This document shows, piece by piece, positions 54,075 to 62,690 of a stretch of 64,000 nt of DNA. Below the pieces are notes generated by a model. The model was given only the letters and a program-made list of their open reading frames with translations. It was not told the DNA's origin and ran no database searches. Made by a program: the position numbers and the translations under genes. Origin of the DNA: JAWVFK01 sp033856175 (GTDB lineage Bacteria > Actinomycetota > Thermoleophilia > Solirubrobacterales > 70-9); contig JAWVFK010000020.1 of the NCBI GenBank assembly GCA_033856175.1, positions 62,001-126,000 of the forward strand, in the 5' to 3' direction. Position 1 is the first letter of the stretch, and each line of letters begins with the position of its first letter.

Positions 54075-54773
54075 CTAGCGGGCGAGGCTGAAGCCGTGTG
54101 CGGGGCGCAGCGCGCCGCGACGACCCTGAGCGCGCATCGATAGCCGCCGGCGGGCCGGGCTGCCATACGGCTCCCGTCCCAACGCGACCAGCCGCTGCTC
54201 GAGAAAGCGCAGAGCCCGTGACTGCAGCTGGCGGATCGCCTCCGGCTTGCGGTCGAGCACCTCGGCAATGTCGGCTGTCGTGAGGTCGAGCACGTAGCGC
54301 AGGAAGATCACCTGGCGCTGGCCGTCGGGAAGCCGCTTGACCAGCATCATCAGCTCGTCGTCGCTGGTCCACTGGAGTGCCCGAAGGTCGTCTGTGGACT
54401 GCTTGCTCCGCTGCTCGATCAGCTGCGGCTCCTCGGGCTCGACCCGCCCGCTGCGGCGGCCGTAGTCGATCGCCTGGTTGCGGGCGATTCGAAACAACCA
54501 GGCCTGGAACGGCCGCCCCTGATCCTCGTAGGCCGGAAGCGACTCCAGAACCTTGGTGAACACCTGCTGCGTCGCGTCCTCGGCCTCCTGAGCGTCGCTT
54601 ACCGCTACCCGCAGGTAGGCGTAGACGCTGTCGAAGTTGCGCGTATAGAGCTGACCGAACGCCGAAGAGTCCCCGTCCTTGGCCTGAGCGGCGAGCTGGG
54701 TGTCAACGTCCCCCGTCGAGTCCCCGGCCGCCTTAGCTCTTGCCGCCCCGAAATCAATCGTTGCCTGGTTCAT
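54075..54773 (-). CDS. ECF-type RNA polymerase sigma factor with basic tail
   Basis: 232 residues from ATG 54773 (minus strand) after GAGAGGAGAGG. Region 2: FGQLYTRNFDSVYAYLRVAV, AEDATQQVFTKVLESLPAYE and FQAWLFRIARNQAIDYGRRS; region 4: VKRLPDGQRQVIFLRYVLDL and IAEVLDRKPEAIRQLQSRAL. It resembles the factor at 14879, including a basic C-terminal tail (RRRLSMRAQGRRGAL). The membrane-anchored sigma-like gene lies upstream in the same direction. Best local candidate, with 14879, for reading the repeated promoter. Confidence 0.92.
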   Translation of the reverse strand: MNQATIDFGAARAKAAGDSTGDVDTQLAAQAKDGDSSAFGQLYTRNFDSVYAYLRVAVSDAQEAEDATQQVFTKVLESLPAYEDQGRPFQAWLFRIARNQAIDYGRRSGRVEPEEPQLIEQRSKQSTDDLRALQWTSDDELMMLVKRLPDGQRQVIFLRYVLDLTTADIAEVLDRKPEAIRQLQSRALRFLEQRLVALGREPYGSPARRRLSMRAQGRRGALRPAHGFSLAR

Positions 54774-54858
54774 GCCTCTCCTCTCCCGATGTGGGGGCAG
54801 CACGCCGTCAGGCGAATCCCGTCCCGCGCCTCCCGAGCGCCGCACCCTTGAGCGGGGA

Positions 54859-54887
54859 AGTGTAGGGACTAGTGCGGTAAGACGCAA
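54859..54887 (-). promoter_or_regulatory. Sigma-70-type promoter of the ECF sigma gene at 54075
   Basis: On the minus strand TTGCGT (54887-54882), 17 bases, TACACT (54864-54859). So this sigma gene does not use the repeated element and can be made independently of its upstream neighbour. Confidence 0.55.
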
Positions 54888-54968
54888 GCGGCAACCACGA
54901 GCCAATCCCGTCCGCTGGCCGCTTGTTCTAGCGGGCCAGCGGCCCGATGGTGCCCGCGGGGCGAGCGA

Positions 54969-56246
54969 TCAGGTGGGGCAGACGTAGGTGCCGTTCTTCT
55001 CGTTGAACAGGCACTTCCCCGAGTTGTTGTTGCCGCCACCGGTGCCGCCCCCGCTGGAATGGTGCGGCTTCGACGGAGGCTTCGGCTTCGAGGGGGGTGG
55101 AGGCGGGGGGGTCGTGTGATGGGTTCCACCCGAGCTGGGATGGTGCCGCGGCTTGCGATGATGCGGCTTCGGCTGCGAGCGCTCGGCGCGCAGCCTGGCG
55201 CGTGCCTGCTGAGCCAGCAGCGCGGCGTCGTGGGCGGCCGCTCGGCGCTTGTCGAGGCTGAGGCTCTTGTTCTGCTGGCGCTGCGAGTAGGTCTGGAGGC
55301 GATGGAGCTCGTTGAGGCGCAGCTTGTCGAGCTCCTTCGGCGTCAGGCCCTGGTAGGGGGTTCCATCGGGATTCTTGGCGCCGCCGGTGGCCGGCGTTCC
55401 TGCCGGGGCGCCGATGCCGAAGCCCGCCGGCGCCTGGCTCTTGTCGCCGCCGTTGAAGACCAGGAGGGCGGCGATCGCGGCGGGCAGCAGAACGGCCCCG
55501 GCTAGCGCGGCGCGACCGCGCCAGCCCCGCGGGCGGTGATCGGCGATCGCGGCGAGCGCTGCGGTGGCGCGATGGTGGCGATGGTCCTCGTCATGGGTCT
55601 GGGGAACGAGGATCGGCGTAACGACGCCGTTGCTGCGGTTGGCGAAGCCGTGCTCGAGGGCGCGGTAGGCGTCGGTGTAGAGCGACTCCCAGAGCTCGCT
55701 CGGCGGCTGCGCCCACGGCCAGTTGGCTAGAACCTCGTCGGCCTCCGCCTTCGAGACGCCGAGGGCACCGGCGAGGCTCGCCTCGGCCTTGCTGCGAAGC
55801 GCCTGCGCCTTGTCGGCGGGCAGTCCGAGAGCGTCGGAGATCATCGCCGGCGTCCCTTGGCCGATGCTGACCAGGCCCAGCGCGACGCGCTCGGGGATCG
55901 AGAGCTTCGCGGCGGCGGCCAGCAGTCGCTCGGCCTCGCTGTCGCCGCCGCCCTTGGCCTTGGGCCGCTCGACGGCCTCGGCGCGTGCCGTGGAGATGAT
56001 GTTCGCGGTCAGCCGGGCGTCGGAGGTCTCCTGGCCCAGCTGAAGCAGGAAGGCGCGCTTGGTTGCGGCGAGGGCGCGGTCGCGGACGCAGGTGATGCGC
56101 AGCGCCAGGTTGTAGACGACGTAGGCGTTGCTCTCGTAGAGCGCCGCAAAGCGCCGCGATTCCTGCTGCAGATACGACGAGGCGTCCTGCGCCTCGTCCT
56201 GCGCCTTGGTCCCCGTTTCCTCGCGACTACGCGTTGCTACAGCCAT
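54969..56246 (-). CDS. Membrane-anchored sigma-like protein
   Basis: 425 residues from ATG 56246 (minus strand) after GAGAGGAAAC. The cytoplasmic part resembles an ECF factor in decay: a region 2-like stretch (about 30-95; FAALYESNAYVVYNLALRIT) and a region 4-like stretch (about 108-165; LSIPERVALGLVSIGQ, ISDALGLPADKAQALRSKAE). One membrane helix follows (about 245-265), then an outside domain with a helical part, His/Pro/Lys-rich repeats and a final knot (CLFNEKNGTYVC). Sigma-like domains tethered to the membrane are known in few families. It has repeated promoter copy e and lies upstream of an ECF gene, so it may control that factor. Confidence 0.8.
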   Translation of the reverse strand: MAVATRSREETGTKAQDEAQDASSYLQQESRRFAALYESNAYVVYNLALRITCVRDRALAATKRAFLLQLGQETSDARLTANIISTARAEAVERPKAKGGGDSEAERLLAAAAKLSIPERVALGLVSIGQGTPAMISDALGLPADKAQALRSKAEASLAGALGVSKAEADEVLANWPWAQPPSELWESLYTDAYRALEHGFANRSNGVVTPILVPQTHDEDHRHHRATAALAAIADHRPRGWRGRAALAGAVLLPAAIAALLVFNGGDKSQAPAGFGIGAPAGTPATGGAKNPDGTPYQGLTPKELDKLRLNELHRLQTYSQRQQNKSLSLDKRRAAAHDAALLAQQARARLRAERSQPKPHHRKPRHHPSSGGTHHTTPPPPPPSKPKPPSKPHHSSGGGTGGGNNNSGKCLFNEKNGTYVCPT

Positions 56247-56279
56247 GTTTCCTCTCCCACTAGGAAATCGCCTCCACTC

Positions 56280-56309
56280 GAATAACGCTCGAGAAGTGCA
56301 TTTTGTGAC
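56280..56309 (-). promoter_or_regulatory. Repeated ECF-type promoter, copy e
   Basis: On the minus strand GTCAC (56309-56305), 17 bases, CGTTATTC (56287-56280), about 34 bases before the start of the membrane-anchored sigma-like gene. Confidence 0.82.
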
Positions 56310-56345
56310 GAGAAATGGTACGCGCATCGGCGCCCCTTGGCCGAG

Positions 56346-56361
56346 TAACATCATTTGCATG
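56346..56361 (+). promoter_or_regulatory. TANNNT box of a leaderless transcript
   Basis: TAACAT (56346-56351) seven bases before the ATG at 56359. Confidence 0.4.
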
Positions 56362-56616
56362 GGCTTCATCGATCGACTCAGCGGCATCTTTCGCGACCGC
56401 GGGGTGCTCGCGGAACGGCCGAATGAGGAAGAGGTCGAGGTCGAGCGACCGAGGACGCCGACGCCGACGCCGACGGGGCGGCCGATCAAGCGCCCGGAGC
56501 CGACGCCGACGACGCACATGCCCGAGGCGGGCGGAACGACCGCCGGCACGCCCAGCTACGGCTCGCCAAAGAACACCCCGTCCACCCAGCGCCTCCACAA
56601 CCCGCGCCACTTCTAG
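56359..56616 (+). CDS. Small protein made of an amphipathic helix and a shared Pro/Thr tail
   Basis: 85 residues from ATG 56359. MGFIDRLSGIFRDRG could form a membrane-seeking helix; it is followed by acidic residues and a Pro/Thr stretch (TPTPTGRPIKRPEPTPT) and then AGTPSYGSPKNTPSTQRL. This aligns along some 45 residues with the C-terminal tail of the sigma-like protein at 51195 (PTPTLRPIARPKLTPS ... AGTAEYRTPGLTPSTRRL). It is a free-standing version of that tail, divergent from the membrane-anchored sigma-like gene. Confidence 0.7.
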   Translation: MGFIDRLSGIFRDRGVLAERPNEEEVEVERPRTPTPTPTGRPIKRPEPTPTTHMPEAGGTTAGTPSYGSPKNTPSTQRLHNPRHF

Positions 56617-56625
56617 CGGCCGTCG

Positions 56626-57027
56626 ATGAGCAGCAGCGGACGAGGATCGATGGTCAGCGGCTTCGTCGCGCTCGTCGCGCTCGCGGCGGCGCTCGTCGCG
56701 CTCGTCGTCGCACTCGGCGCCGACAACAAGGAGAACCCGGCGTCCCAGATCGATCGCCTCAACCGCGATCTGGCATCGCTTCGCACCGAGGCGCGCAGCG
56801 CCGCCAACACCGCGACCGCGGCGACGAGGACCGCCTCGGACCTCTCGAAGCCGATCGCCGACACCAACGACCAGTTGAAGGCCCTGCGAAAGAAGGTCAA
56901 GCGCAATGGCGACGACATCGTCAAGCTGCAAAAGGACTTCACCTCGCTGAGCAACAGGATCGGCAAGGTCGAGCAGAAGCAGAGCCAGAGCTCAAGCGGC
57001 GGCAAGAGCGGCGGCACCGGTAAGTAG
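56626..57027 (+). CDS. Membrane-anchored coiled-coil protein
   Basis: 133 residues: one N-terminal membrane helix (about 10-31), then a long helical stretch with heptad-like Leu/Ile positions (IDRLNRDLASLRTEARSA and LKALRKKVKRNGDDIVKLQK) and a Ser/Gly/Lys tail. It starts nine bases after the preceding small gene. Function unknown; structurally a short outside coiled coil. Confidence 0.7.
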   Translation: MSSSGRGSMVSGFVALVALAAALVALVVALGADNKENPASQIDRLNRDLASLRTEARSAANTATAATRTASDLSKPIADTNDQLKALRKKVKRNGDDIVKLQKDFTSLSNRIGKVEQKQSQSSSGGKSGGTGK

Positions 57028-57090
57028 GCCGGTTACGGGCGGTAGCCGCCGCCCGCGGCAGGCCGTTCCGCGCCTCTATCCTTGGCGCCG

Positions 57091-58350
57091 ATGACGGAGA
57101 TGAAGGTCGGCATAATCGGCCTTGGCTACGTCGGCCTGCCGCTCGCGCTGGCCTTCGCCGAGGCAGGCCACGAGGTGGTCGGCCTCGACACGGACTCGCG
57201 CAAGGTCGAGGCGCTTAACCGCGCCGAGAGCTACATCGAGGACGTGCCGGCGGAGCGGCTGTCGGCGGTCACCGAGCGGCTGCGGGCTACCCAGGACTAC
57301 GCCGACCTCGCCTCCTGCCACGCGGTTGTCTTCTGCGTGCCGACGCCGCTGACGAGCTCGCGCGAGCCCGATCTCTCACATCTCGTCGATTCGGCCTCGG
57401 CGCTCTCGCGCGTGCTCCAGCCTGAGCAGCTCGTCGTCCTCGAGTCGACGACCTATCCGGGCACGACGCGCGAGCGGATCCGGCCGATCCTCGAGGAATC
57501 GGGCCTCGCGGCGGGCCGCGACTTCTGGCTCGCCTTCTCGCCCGAGCGCATCGATCCGGGTCGCACCGATTACACGATCCGCAACACGCCGAAGGTCGTT
57601 GGCGGCCTGACGCCCGCCTGCGCCGAGCACGCCGAGCGGCTCTACTCGGCGGTCTGCGACGAGGTCGTCCGCGTCTCGACGCCGGAGGCAGCCGAGCTGA
57701 CCAAGCTGCTCGAGAACATCTTCCGCTCGGTCAACATCGCCCTCGTCAACGAGCTCTCGATGCTCTGCGACCGCCTCGGCATCGACATCTGGGAGGTGAT
57801 CGACGCCGCCTCGACCAAGCCCTTCGGCTTCATGCGCTTCGAGCCCGGCCCGGGCATGGGCGGCCACTGCCTGCCGGTCGACCCGTTCTATCTCTCCTTC
57901 AAGGCGCGCGAGCACGACTTCTACACCGAGTTCATCGAGCTGGCCGGGAAGATCAACCAGAATCAGCCTGCCTATTGCGTCCAGCGGATCGAGCGCGCCC
58001 TGAACGCCGTCGCCAAGCCGGTCAACGGCTCGCGGATCCTGCTGCTGGGCGTTTCCTACAAGGCCGGCGTCGGCGACATCCGCGAGTCGCCGACCCTGAA
58101 GATGATCCCGCTGATCCGCGATCTCGGCGGCGAGGTCGCATACCACGACCCTCATGTCCCTGAGCTGCCGAAGTTCGAGCTGCGCTCCGTGGCCCTCGAC
58201 GCGGACGAGCTCGGCCGGGCCGACCTCGTCGCCGTCGTCACCGCCCATCCCAGCATCGATTACCGCGAGGTAGTGGCCAAGGCGCCGCTGGTCATCGACT
58301 TTCGCGGCGCGACCCGCGGCATCGAGGCCGAGAACCTCGTCCTGCTTTGA
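57091..58350 (+). CDS. Nucleotide-sugar dehydrogenase (UDP-GlcNAc/UDP-Glc type)
   Basis: 419 residues from ATG 57091, which lies eight bases after TATCCT; an ATG at 57100 is also possible. NAD-binding GLGYVGLPLALAFAEAGHEV, catalytic Cys in GPGMGGHCLPVDPFYL (about residue 260), and the C-terminal LLLGVSYKAGVGDIRESP are diagnostic. It oxidises C6 of a UDP sugar to the uronic acid for surface polysaccharide. The acyltransferase that follows suggests a WbpA-WbpD-like pair for a di-N-acetylated uronic acid, but no aminotransferase is in view. Confidence 0.92.
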   Translation: MTEMKVGIIGLGYVGLPLALAFAEAGHEVVGLDTDSRKVEALNRAESYIEDVPAERLSAVTERLRATQDYADLASCHAVVFCVPTPLTSSREPDLSHLVDSASALSRVLQPEQLVVLESTTYPGTTRERIRPILEESGLAAGRDFWLAFSPERIDPGRTDYTIRNTPKVVGGLTPACAEHAERLYSAVCDEVVRVSTPEAAELTKLLENIFRSVNIALVNELSMLCDRLGIDIWEVIDAASTKPFGFMRFEPGPGMGGHCLPVDPFYLSFKAREHDFYTEFIELAGKINQNQPAYCVQRIERALNAVAKPVNGSRILLLGVSYKAGVGDIRESPTLKMIPLIRDLGGEVAYHDPHVPELPKFELRSVALDADELGRADLVAVVTAHPSIDYREVVAKAPLVIDFRGATRGIEAENLVLL

Positions 58351-58366
58351 GCCGGGCCCGAACCGC

Positions 58367-58927
58367 TTGAGCACGCTGCGACCATCCGATCTTGCGCCCG
58401 GCGCTCTGATCGGCGAGGGCGTCGAGATCGGCGAGGGCGTGATGATCGGCGGCCAGGCGATCCTCCACGACGGCGTCCGGATCGGCGACGGCTGCCGGAT
58501 CGGCGATCAGTCGCAGATCCGCAAGGGGGTCAGCGTCGGCGCCGGCTCGCTGGTCGGACGCGGCACCGCGGTGGACCCTGACGTGACGATCGGTGAGCGT
58601 GTCTCGATCCAGACCAACTGCTACGTGGCGGCCGGCTCGGTCCTCGAGGACGATGTCTTCGTCGGCCCCGGCGTCACCTTCACCAACGACAACACGATGG
58701 GTCGCCATGCCGCCGGGATGCCGCTGACGGGGGCGACGCTGCGGCGGGCCTGCCGGGTCGGCGGCGGCGTCGTCCTCTGTCCCGGCGTCGAGATCGGCGA
58801 GGAGGCGTTCGTTGCCGCCGGGGCGGTCGTAATCGCCGACGTCGCGCCGCGTGCCGTCGTCATGGGCGTGCCGGCGCGCAAGGTCCGCGATGTCGGCGAC
58901 GAGGATCTGCTCGAGCGCTGGCGCTGA
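58367..58927 (+). CDS. Left-handed beta-helix (hexapeptide) acyltransferase, WbpD-like
   Basis: 186 residues, TTG start at 58367. Repeated hexapeptides (GVEIGEGVMIGGQAIL, GVRIGDGCRIGDQSQI) build the beta helix; VTFTNDNTMGRH resembles the WbpD acetyl-CoA/active-site loop and VMGVPARKVRDVG closes it. The enzyme probably N-acetylates a UDP-amino-uronic acid made by the dehydrogenase 16 bases upstream. Confidence 0.87.
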   Translation: MSTLRPSDLAPGALIGEGVEIGEGVMIGGQAILHDGVRIGDGCRIGDQSQIRKGVSVGAGSLVGRGTAVDPDVTIGERVSIQTNCYVAAGSVLEDDVFVGPGVTFTNDNTMGRHAAGMPLTGATLRRACRVGGGVVLCPGVEIGEEAFVAAGAVVIADVAPRAVVMGVPARKVRDVGDEDLLERWR

Positions 58928-58973
58928 GGGCAGGTGCTGGTGCCTGAGGGAGTGCCGGTGCTGCCGCGGGCGC

Positions 58974-60275
58974 TCAGGCGGCTTTGAGCTTCGGCTCGCC
59001 GCCCATCCAGATGACCTGGTCGCGACCGGGGCCGACGCCGACGAGACGGATCGGAGCGCCGACGGTGTCGCCGATCAGCTCGAGGTAGCTACGCGCCTCC
59101 GCCGGCAGATCCTGCTCACGCCGGCACTTGTCGATGCCGGCCTCGAAGCCGGGAACCTCCTCGTACTCGGCGGCAGCCGTGTGGAGGATCGACTGGTGGT
59201 AGGGGAACTCGTCGAAAACTGCGCCCTCGGGATGGCGGTAGCGCACCGCCACGCGGAGCGGGTCGATTCCGGCGAGGACGTCGAGCTTGGTCAGCGCCAG
59301 CGCCGTCATCCGGTTGAGCCGCACGGCGTAGCGCAGCGCCACCAGGTCCATCCAGCCGCAGCGGCGGGGGCGGCCGGTCGTCGTGCCGACCTCGCCGCCG
59401 CGCTCGCGCAGGCGCTCGCCGACCTCGTCGTCGAGCTCGGTCGGAAAGGGGCCGGCGCCGACGCGGGTCGTGTAGGCCTTGGCGACGCCCCAGACCTCAT
59501 CGATGTCGCCGGGGCCAACCCCGGCGCCGACGCATGCCGCGCCGGCGATGGGGTTCGAGGAGGTGACGAAGGGATAGGTGCCGTGATCGAGGTCGAGCAG
59601 CGTTCCCTGGGCGCCCTCGAAGATCACCCGGCGGCCGTCGTCGATCGTCTGCCAGCAGAGGCGGGCGGTGTCGGCGATATGGGACTCGAGGCGGTGGCCG
59701 TAGGTGACGTACTCCTCGGTCATCGCGTGAAGGTCCAGGCGCGGGTCCTTGGCGTAGGGGCGCAGCGAATGCTGCTTGGGCTCCAGCGCCGCCATGATCT
59801 TCTGGCGCAGGATCTTCTCGTCGAGCAGGTCCTGGACGCGAATGCCGAGGCGGGCGGCCTTGTCGGCGTAGCAGGGGCCGATCCCGCGCCGCGTCGTGCC
59901 GATCTCGAGCTTGCCCAGCTTGGCCTCGCCCGCCGTGTCGAGCAGCACGTGGTAGGGCATGATCAGGTGGGCGTTGGCCGAGATCCGCAGGCCGCTGACG
60001 TCGACGCCGCGCTGGCGCAGTCCGTCGAGCTCCCCGAGCAGGACCCTTGGGTCGAGGACGACTCCGTTGCCGATCGCGCAGATCTTGCCTGGGTAGAGGA
60101 TCCCCGACGGGATCAGGTGGAACTTGAAGACGTCGTCGCCGCGGACGATCGTGTGGCCGGCGTTGTTGCCGCCCTGAAAGCGGATCACCATGTCCGCCTG
60201 CTCGGCGAGCAGGTCGGTGACCTTCCCCTTTCCCTCATCGCCCCATTGGGCGCCGACGAGCGCGAGTCCCGGCAT
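58974..60275 (-). CDS. purA: Adenylosuccinate synthetase
   Basis: First committed step from IMP to AMP. 433 residues with the GTP-binding loop GAQWGDEGKGK (8-18), FQGGNNAGHT, GTTRRGIGPCYADK, VIFEGAQGTLLDLDHGTYPF and GRPRRCGWMDL, all invariant in PurA. It lies last in the minus-strand run after the dnaC-like gene (18-base gap), and is convergent with the acyltransferase gene. Confidence 0.97.
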   Translation of the reverse strand: MPGLALVGAQWGDEGKGKVTDLLAEQADMVIRFQGGNNAGHTIVRGDDVFKFHLIPSGILYPGKICAIGNGVVLDPRVLLGELDGLRQRGVDVSGLRISANAHLIMPYHVLLDTAGEAKLGKLEIGTTRRGIGPCYADKAARLGIRVQDLLDEKILRQKIMAALEPKQHSLRPYAKDPRLDLHAMTEEYVTYGHRLESHIADTARLCWQTIDDGRRVIFEGAQGTLLDLDHGTYPFVTSSNPIAGAACVGAGVGPGDIDEVWGVAKAYTTRVGAGPFPTELDDEVGERLRERGGEVGTTTGRPRRCGWMDLVALRYAVRLNRMTALALTKLDVLAGIDPLRVAVRYRHPEGAVFDEFPYHQSILHTAAAEYEEVPGFEAGIDKCRREQDLPAEARSYLELIGDTVGAPIRLVGVGPGRDQVIWMGGEPKLKAA

Positions 60276-60293
60276 CAGCGCGGGATTATGAAG

Positions 60294-61022
60294 CTACGAC
60301 GGTGGGGGGGCGACGCGGATCCGCCGGTCCTCGCCGAACAGCGGCAGCGGGTCGCCGCAGATCTCGACCAGCCGCGAGACCGTGCGCGGGCCGATCTGCT
60401 CCTCGAGCTCCGCCTGGTCGAGATTCGTCGTGACGACGACTGAGCGCTCGGCCTCGTAGCGTTCGTTGACAAGGGCGTAGAGCTGCTCCAGCACCCAGTC
60501 GGAGCGCTTCTCGGCGCCGAGGTCATCGATGTGAAGGAGGTCGACCGCGGTCAGCCGCTGGAAGAACTCGAGATAGCCCTGCTCGCCCTGCTCGGCGTCG
60601 TAGGTGCGGCGAATCCGCGCCAGCATCTTCGGCAGCGAGTAGATCGCGACCGAGCGGCCGGCCTCGAGCGCCGTCTTCGAGACGAGCATCGCCAGCGTCG
60701 TCTTGCCAGTGCCGACATCGCCCATCAGCCAGAGCCCGCGGCCGCTGGCCAGGTTGGCGTCGATGTCCTCGCAGAAGCTGCGAACGACGCGGACGACCAT
60801 CGGCTCCATCGCTGTCACCGGCGGCCGCTCGAAGCCGACGCCGCGGTACTTGGCGGGAATCACCGAGGCGACGCCGCGGGATCGCGCTCTTGCCAGCTGG
60901 CGCTCGCGGCACTCGCAGGGGCGAGCGACGTTTTCGGGGCCGAGGATCCAGCCCGAGCCGTCGCAGCTGCCGAGCGGGCAGGCGCGCTCGCCTTCGGCTC
61001 GCGCCTCGGCGGCGAGCGTCAT
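60294..61022 (-). CDS. DnaC/DnaI-like ATPase (helicase loader)
   Basis: 242 residues. The N-terminal part has cysteines in the pattern of a small zinc-binding site (ACPLGSCDGSGW, ARPCECRE), as in DnaI. The AAA+ part has Walker A GDVGTGKTTLAM and Walker B DLLHIDDLGAEK, sensor 1 VVVTTNLDQAEL and sensor 2 GPRTVSRLVEICG. It follows dnaB by 28 bases, which supports a role in loading the replicative helicase; transposon IstB proteins share the fold but have no transposase partner here. Confidence 0.88.
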   Translation of the reverse strand: MTLAAEARAEGERACPLGSCDGSGWILGPENVARPCECRERQLARARSRGVASVIPAKYRGVGFERPPVTAMEPMVVRVVRSFCEDIDANLASGRGLWLMGDVGTGKTTLAMLVSKTALEAGRSVAIYSLPKMLARIRRTYDAEQGEQGYLEFFQRLTAVDLLHIDDLGAEKRSDWVLEQLYALVNERYEAERSVVVTTNLDQAELEEQIGPRTVSRLVEICGDPLPLFGEDRRIRVAPPPS

Positions 61023-61050
61023 CGGACGCTCCGGAAAGGACCGCCGGCGG

Positions 61051-62502
61051 TCACTGGCCTGCCTGCTCGGCCTCGTCGGCGATCACAGGTTCCGCGTCGT
61101 CGGGCTCGACCGCGGGCCGCTGGCTCGGCCGCTTCTCGAGCGGGCGTTCCTCGCGGGCGCGGTCGGCGAAGCGCGGGTAGCTCTCGAGGAAGACGAGCTT
61201 GACGATGCCGGTGGGCCCGTTGCGGTGCTTGGCGACGATGACCTCGGCGATGCCCTGGTCCTCGGACTCCTCGCGGTTGTAGTACTCGTCGCGGTAGATG
61301 AAGGCGACGACGTCGGAGTCCTGCTCGATCTGGCCGGACTCGCGCAGGTCGGAGAGGATCGGCCGCTTGTCGGGCCGCTGCTCGGGCGCGCGCGAGAGCT
61401 GGGAGATGCCGATCACCGGCACGTCGAGCTCGCGGGCGAGGATCTTCAGGCCACGGCTGATCTGCGCCACCTGCTCGACGCGGTTGGCGCGGCTGTCCTC
61501 GGGCCGCATCAGCTGCAGGTAATCGACGATGACCAGCCCGAGGCCGCCGCGCGCCTGCTCCTGCGAGTGCAGCCGCCGCGCTTTCGCCCGCAGCTCGAGC
61601 ATGCCGATGTCCGAGGAGTCGTCGATGTAGAGCGGCGCCTGGGCGAGCTCGTTGCAGGCCCGCAGCACCCGCGGCCAGTCCTTGGTCGAGACCTTGCCCT
61701 TGCGCAGCTTGTCGCTGGAGATCCGCGCCCGCGTGGCGATGAAGCGCTGAGCCAGCTCGGTCTCCGACATCTCGAGCGAGAAGAAGGCGACGGCCTTGTC
61801 GTGCTTGGCGGCGACGTTCTCGGCGATGTTGGCGACAAGAGCCGACTTTCCCATCGACGGTCTTGCGGCGATGACGATCAGGTTGGCTGGTTGGAAGCCG
61901 CCGGTGAGGTGGTCGAGGTCGCGGAAGCCCGAGGGGGTGCCGGTCATCTCGAGGTCGCCGCGGGAGAGCGCCTCGAGCTTGGTCACCTCGCGGTCGAGGA
62001 TGTCGTGCAGCTGCTTGAAGTCGCTCGAGCTGTCGGTGTGGGCGACCCGGAAGAGCATCGCCTCGGCCTGCTCGGCGAGGCGCTCCGGCTCATCGGTGCG
62101 CTCCTCGACCGATTGCAGGATCTGGTGGGCGGCGGTGCGGATCCGGCGCAGCAGCGCGTGCTGCTTGACGATGCGGCCGTAATGGCGAGCGTTGCCGGCC
62201 GCGCGGACGGTCGAGACGAGCGACTGGATGTAGTCCTTGCCGCCGGCCTCGTCGAGCTCGGCCTGCTGGGAGAGCGCGTCGGCGACGGTCAGCGCGTCGA
62301 CCGGGTTCGTCTGCTCGTGCAGGCGCTTGATCGCGTTGAAGATGCGACGGTGCTTGTCGAGGTAGAAGTCCTCGTCCTTGAGCCGCACCTCGAGCATGAC
62401 CGGGTCGATCGAGGTCTCGGAGACCATCATCGCCCCGAGCACGGACTCCTCGGCCTCGATGTTCTGCGGCGGGATGTTTGTCTGTGCGGTCGCGGTTGCC
62501 AT
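61051..62502 (-). CDS. dnaB: Replicative DNA helicase
   Basis: 483 residues, ATG at 62502 after GGAGAGGAGAAG. N-terminal DnaB domain (PPQNIEAEESVLGAMM, HRRIFNAIKRLHEQ), then RecA-like core with Walker A ARPSMGKSALVANIA, ATPase Glu in VAFFSLEMSETEL, DYLQLMRPEDSRANR and SQLSRAPEQRPDKRPILSDL. No intein. The order ssb-rpsR-rplI-dnaB is the usual bacterial one. Confidence 0.97.
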   Translation of the reverse strand: MATATAQTNIPPQNIEAEESVLGAMMVSETSIDPVMLEVRLKDEDFYLDKHRRIFNAIKRLHEQTNPVDALTVADALSQQAELDEAGGKDYIQSLVSTVRAAGNARHYGRIVKQHALLRRIRTAAHQILQSVEERTDEPERLAEQAEAMLFRVAHTDSSSDFKQLHDILDREVTKLEALSRGDLEMTGTPSGFRDLDHLTGGFQPANLIVIAARPSMGKSALVANIAENVAAKHDKAVAFFSLEMSETELAQRFIATRARISSDKLRKGKVSTKDWPRVLRACNELAQAPLYIDDSSDIGMLELRAKARRLHSQEQARGGLGLVIVDYLQLMRPEDSRANRVEQVAQISRGLKILARELDVPVIGISQLSRAPEQRPDKRPILSDLRESGQIEQDSDVVAFIYRDEYYNREESEDQGIAEVIVAKHRNGPTGIVKLVFLESYPRFADRAREERPLEKRPSQRPAVEPDDAEPVIADEAEQAGQ

Positions 62503-62690
62503 CGGTCTTCTCCTCTCCTCAGTAAAGGCGCCGGCGCGGCGGATCGACCCCCCAGCAGCGCCGCTCGACCAAAAAAACCACAGAGCCCGCCCGCCCGCAG
62601 GCGGATTTGAGGTATTTGCGGAGCGGCTGCCTGGCCGCGGCCGCGGTTATCCGGCTATTTGCGCTCGACGCGACGCTCGCGGCGAGGGCG

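Noticed and set aside
54969..56549. Longer version of the membrane-anchored sigma-like protein starting at 56549
   Set aside because: The added 101 residues lie upstream of the repeated promoter and opposite the small gene 56359; ATG 56246 has a good ribosome-binding site.
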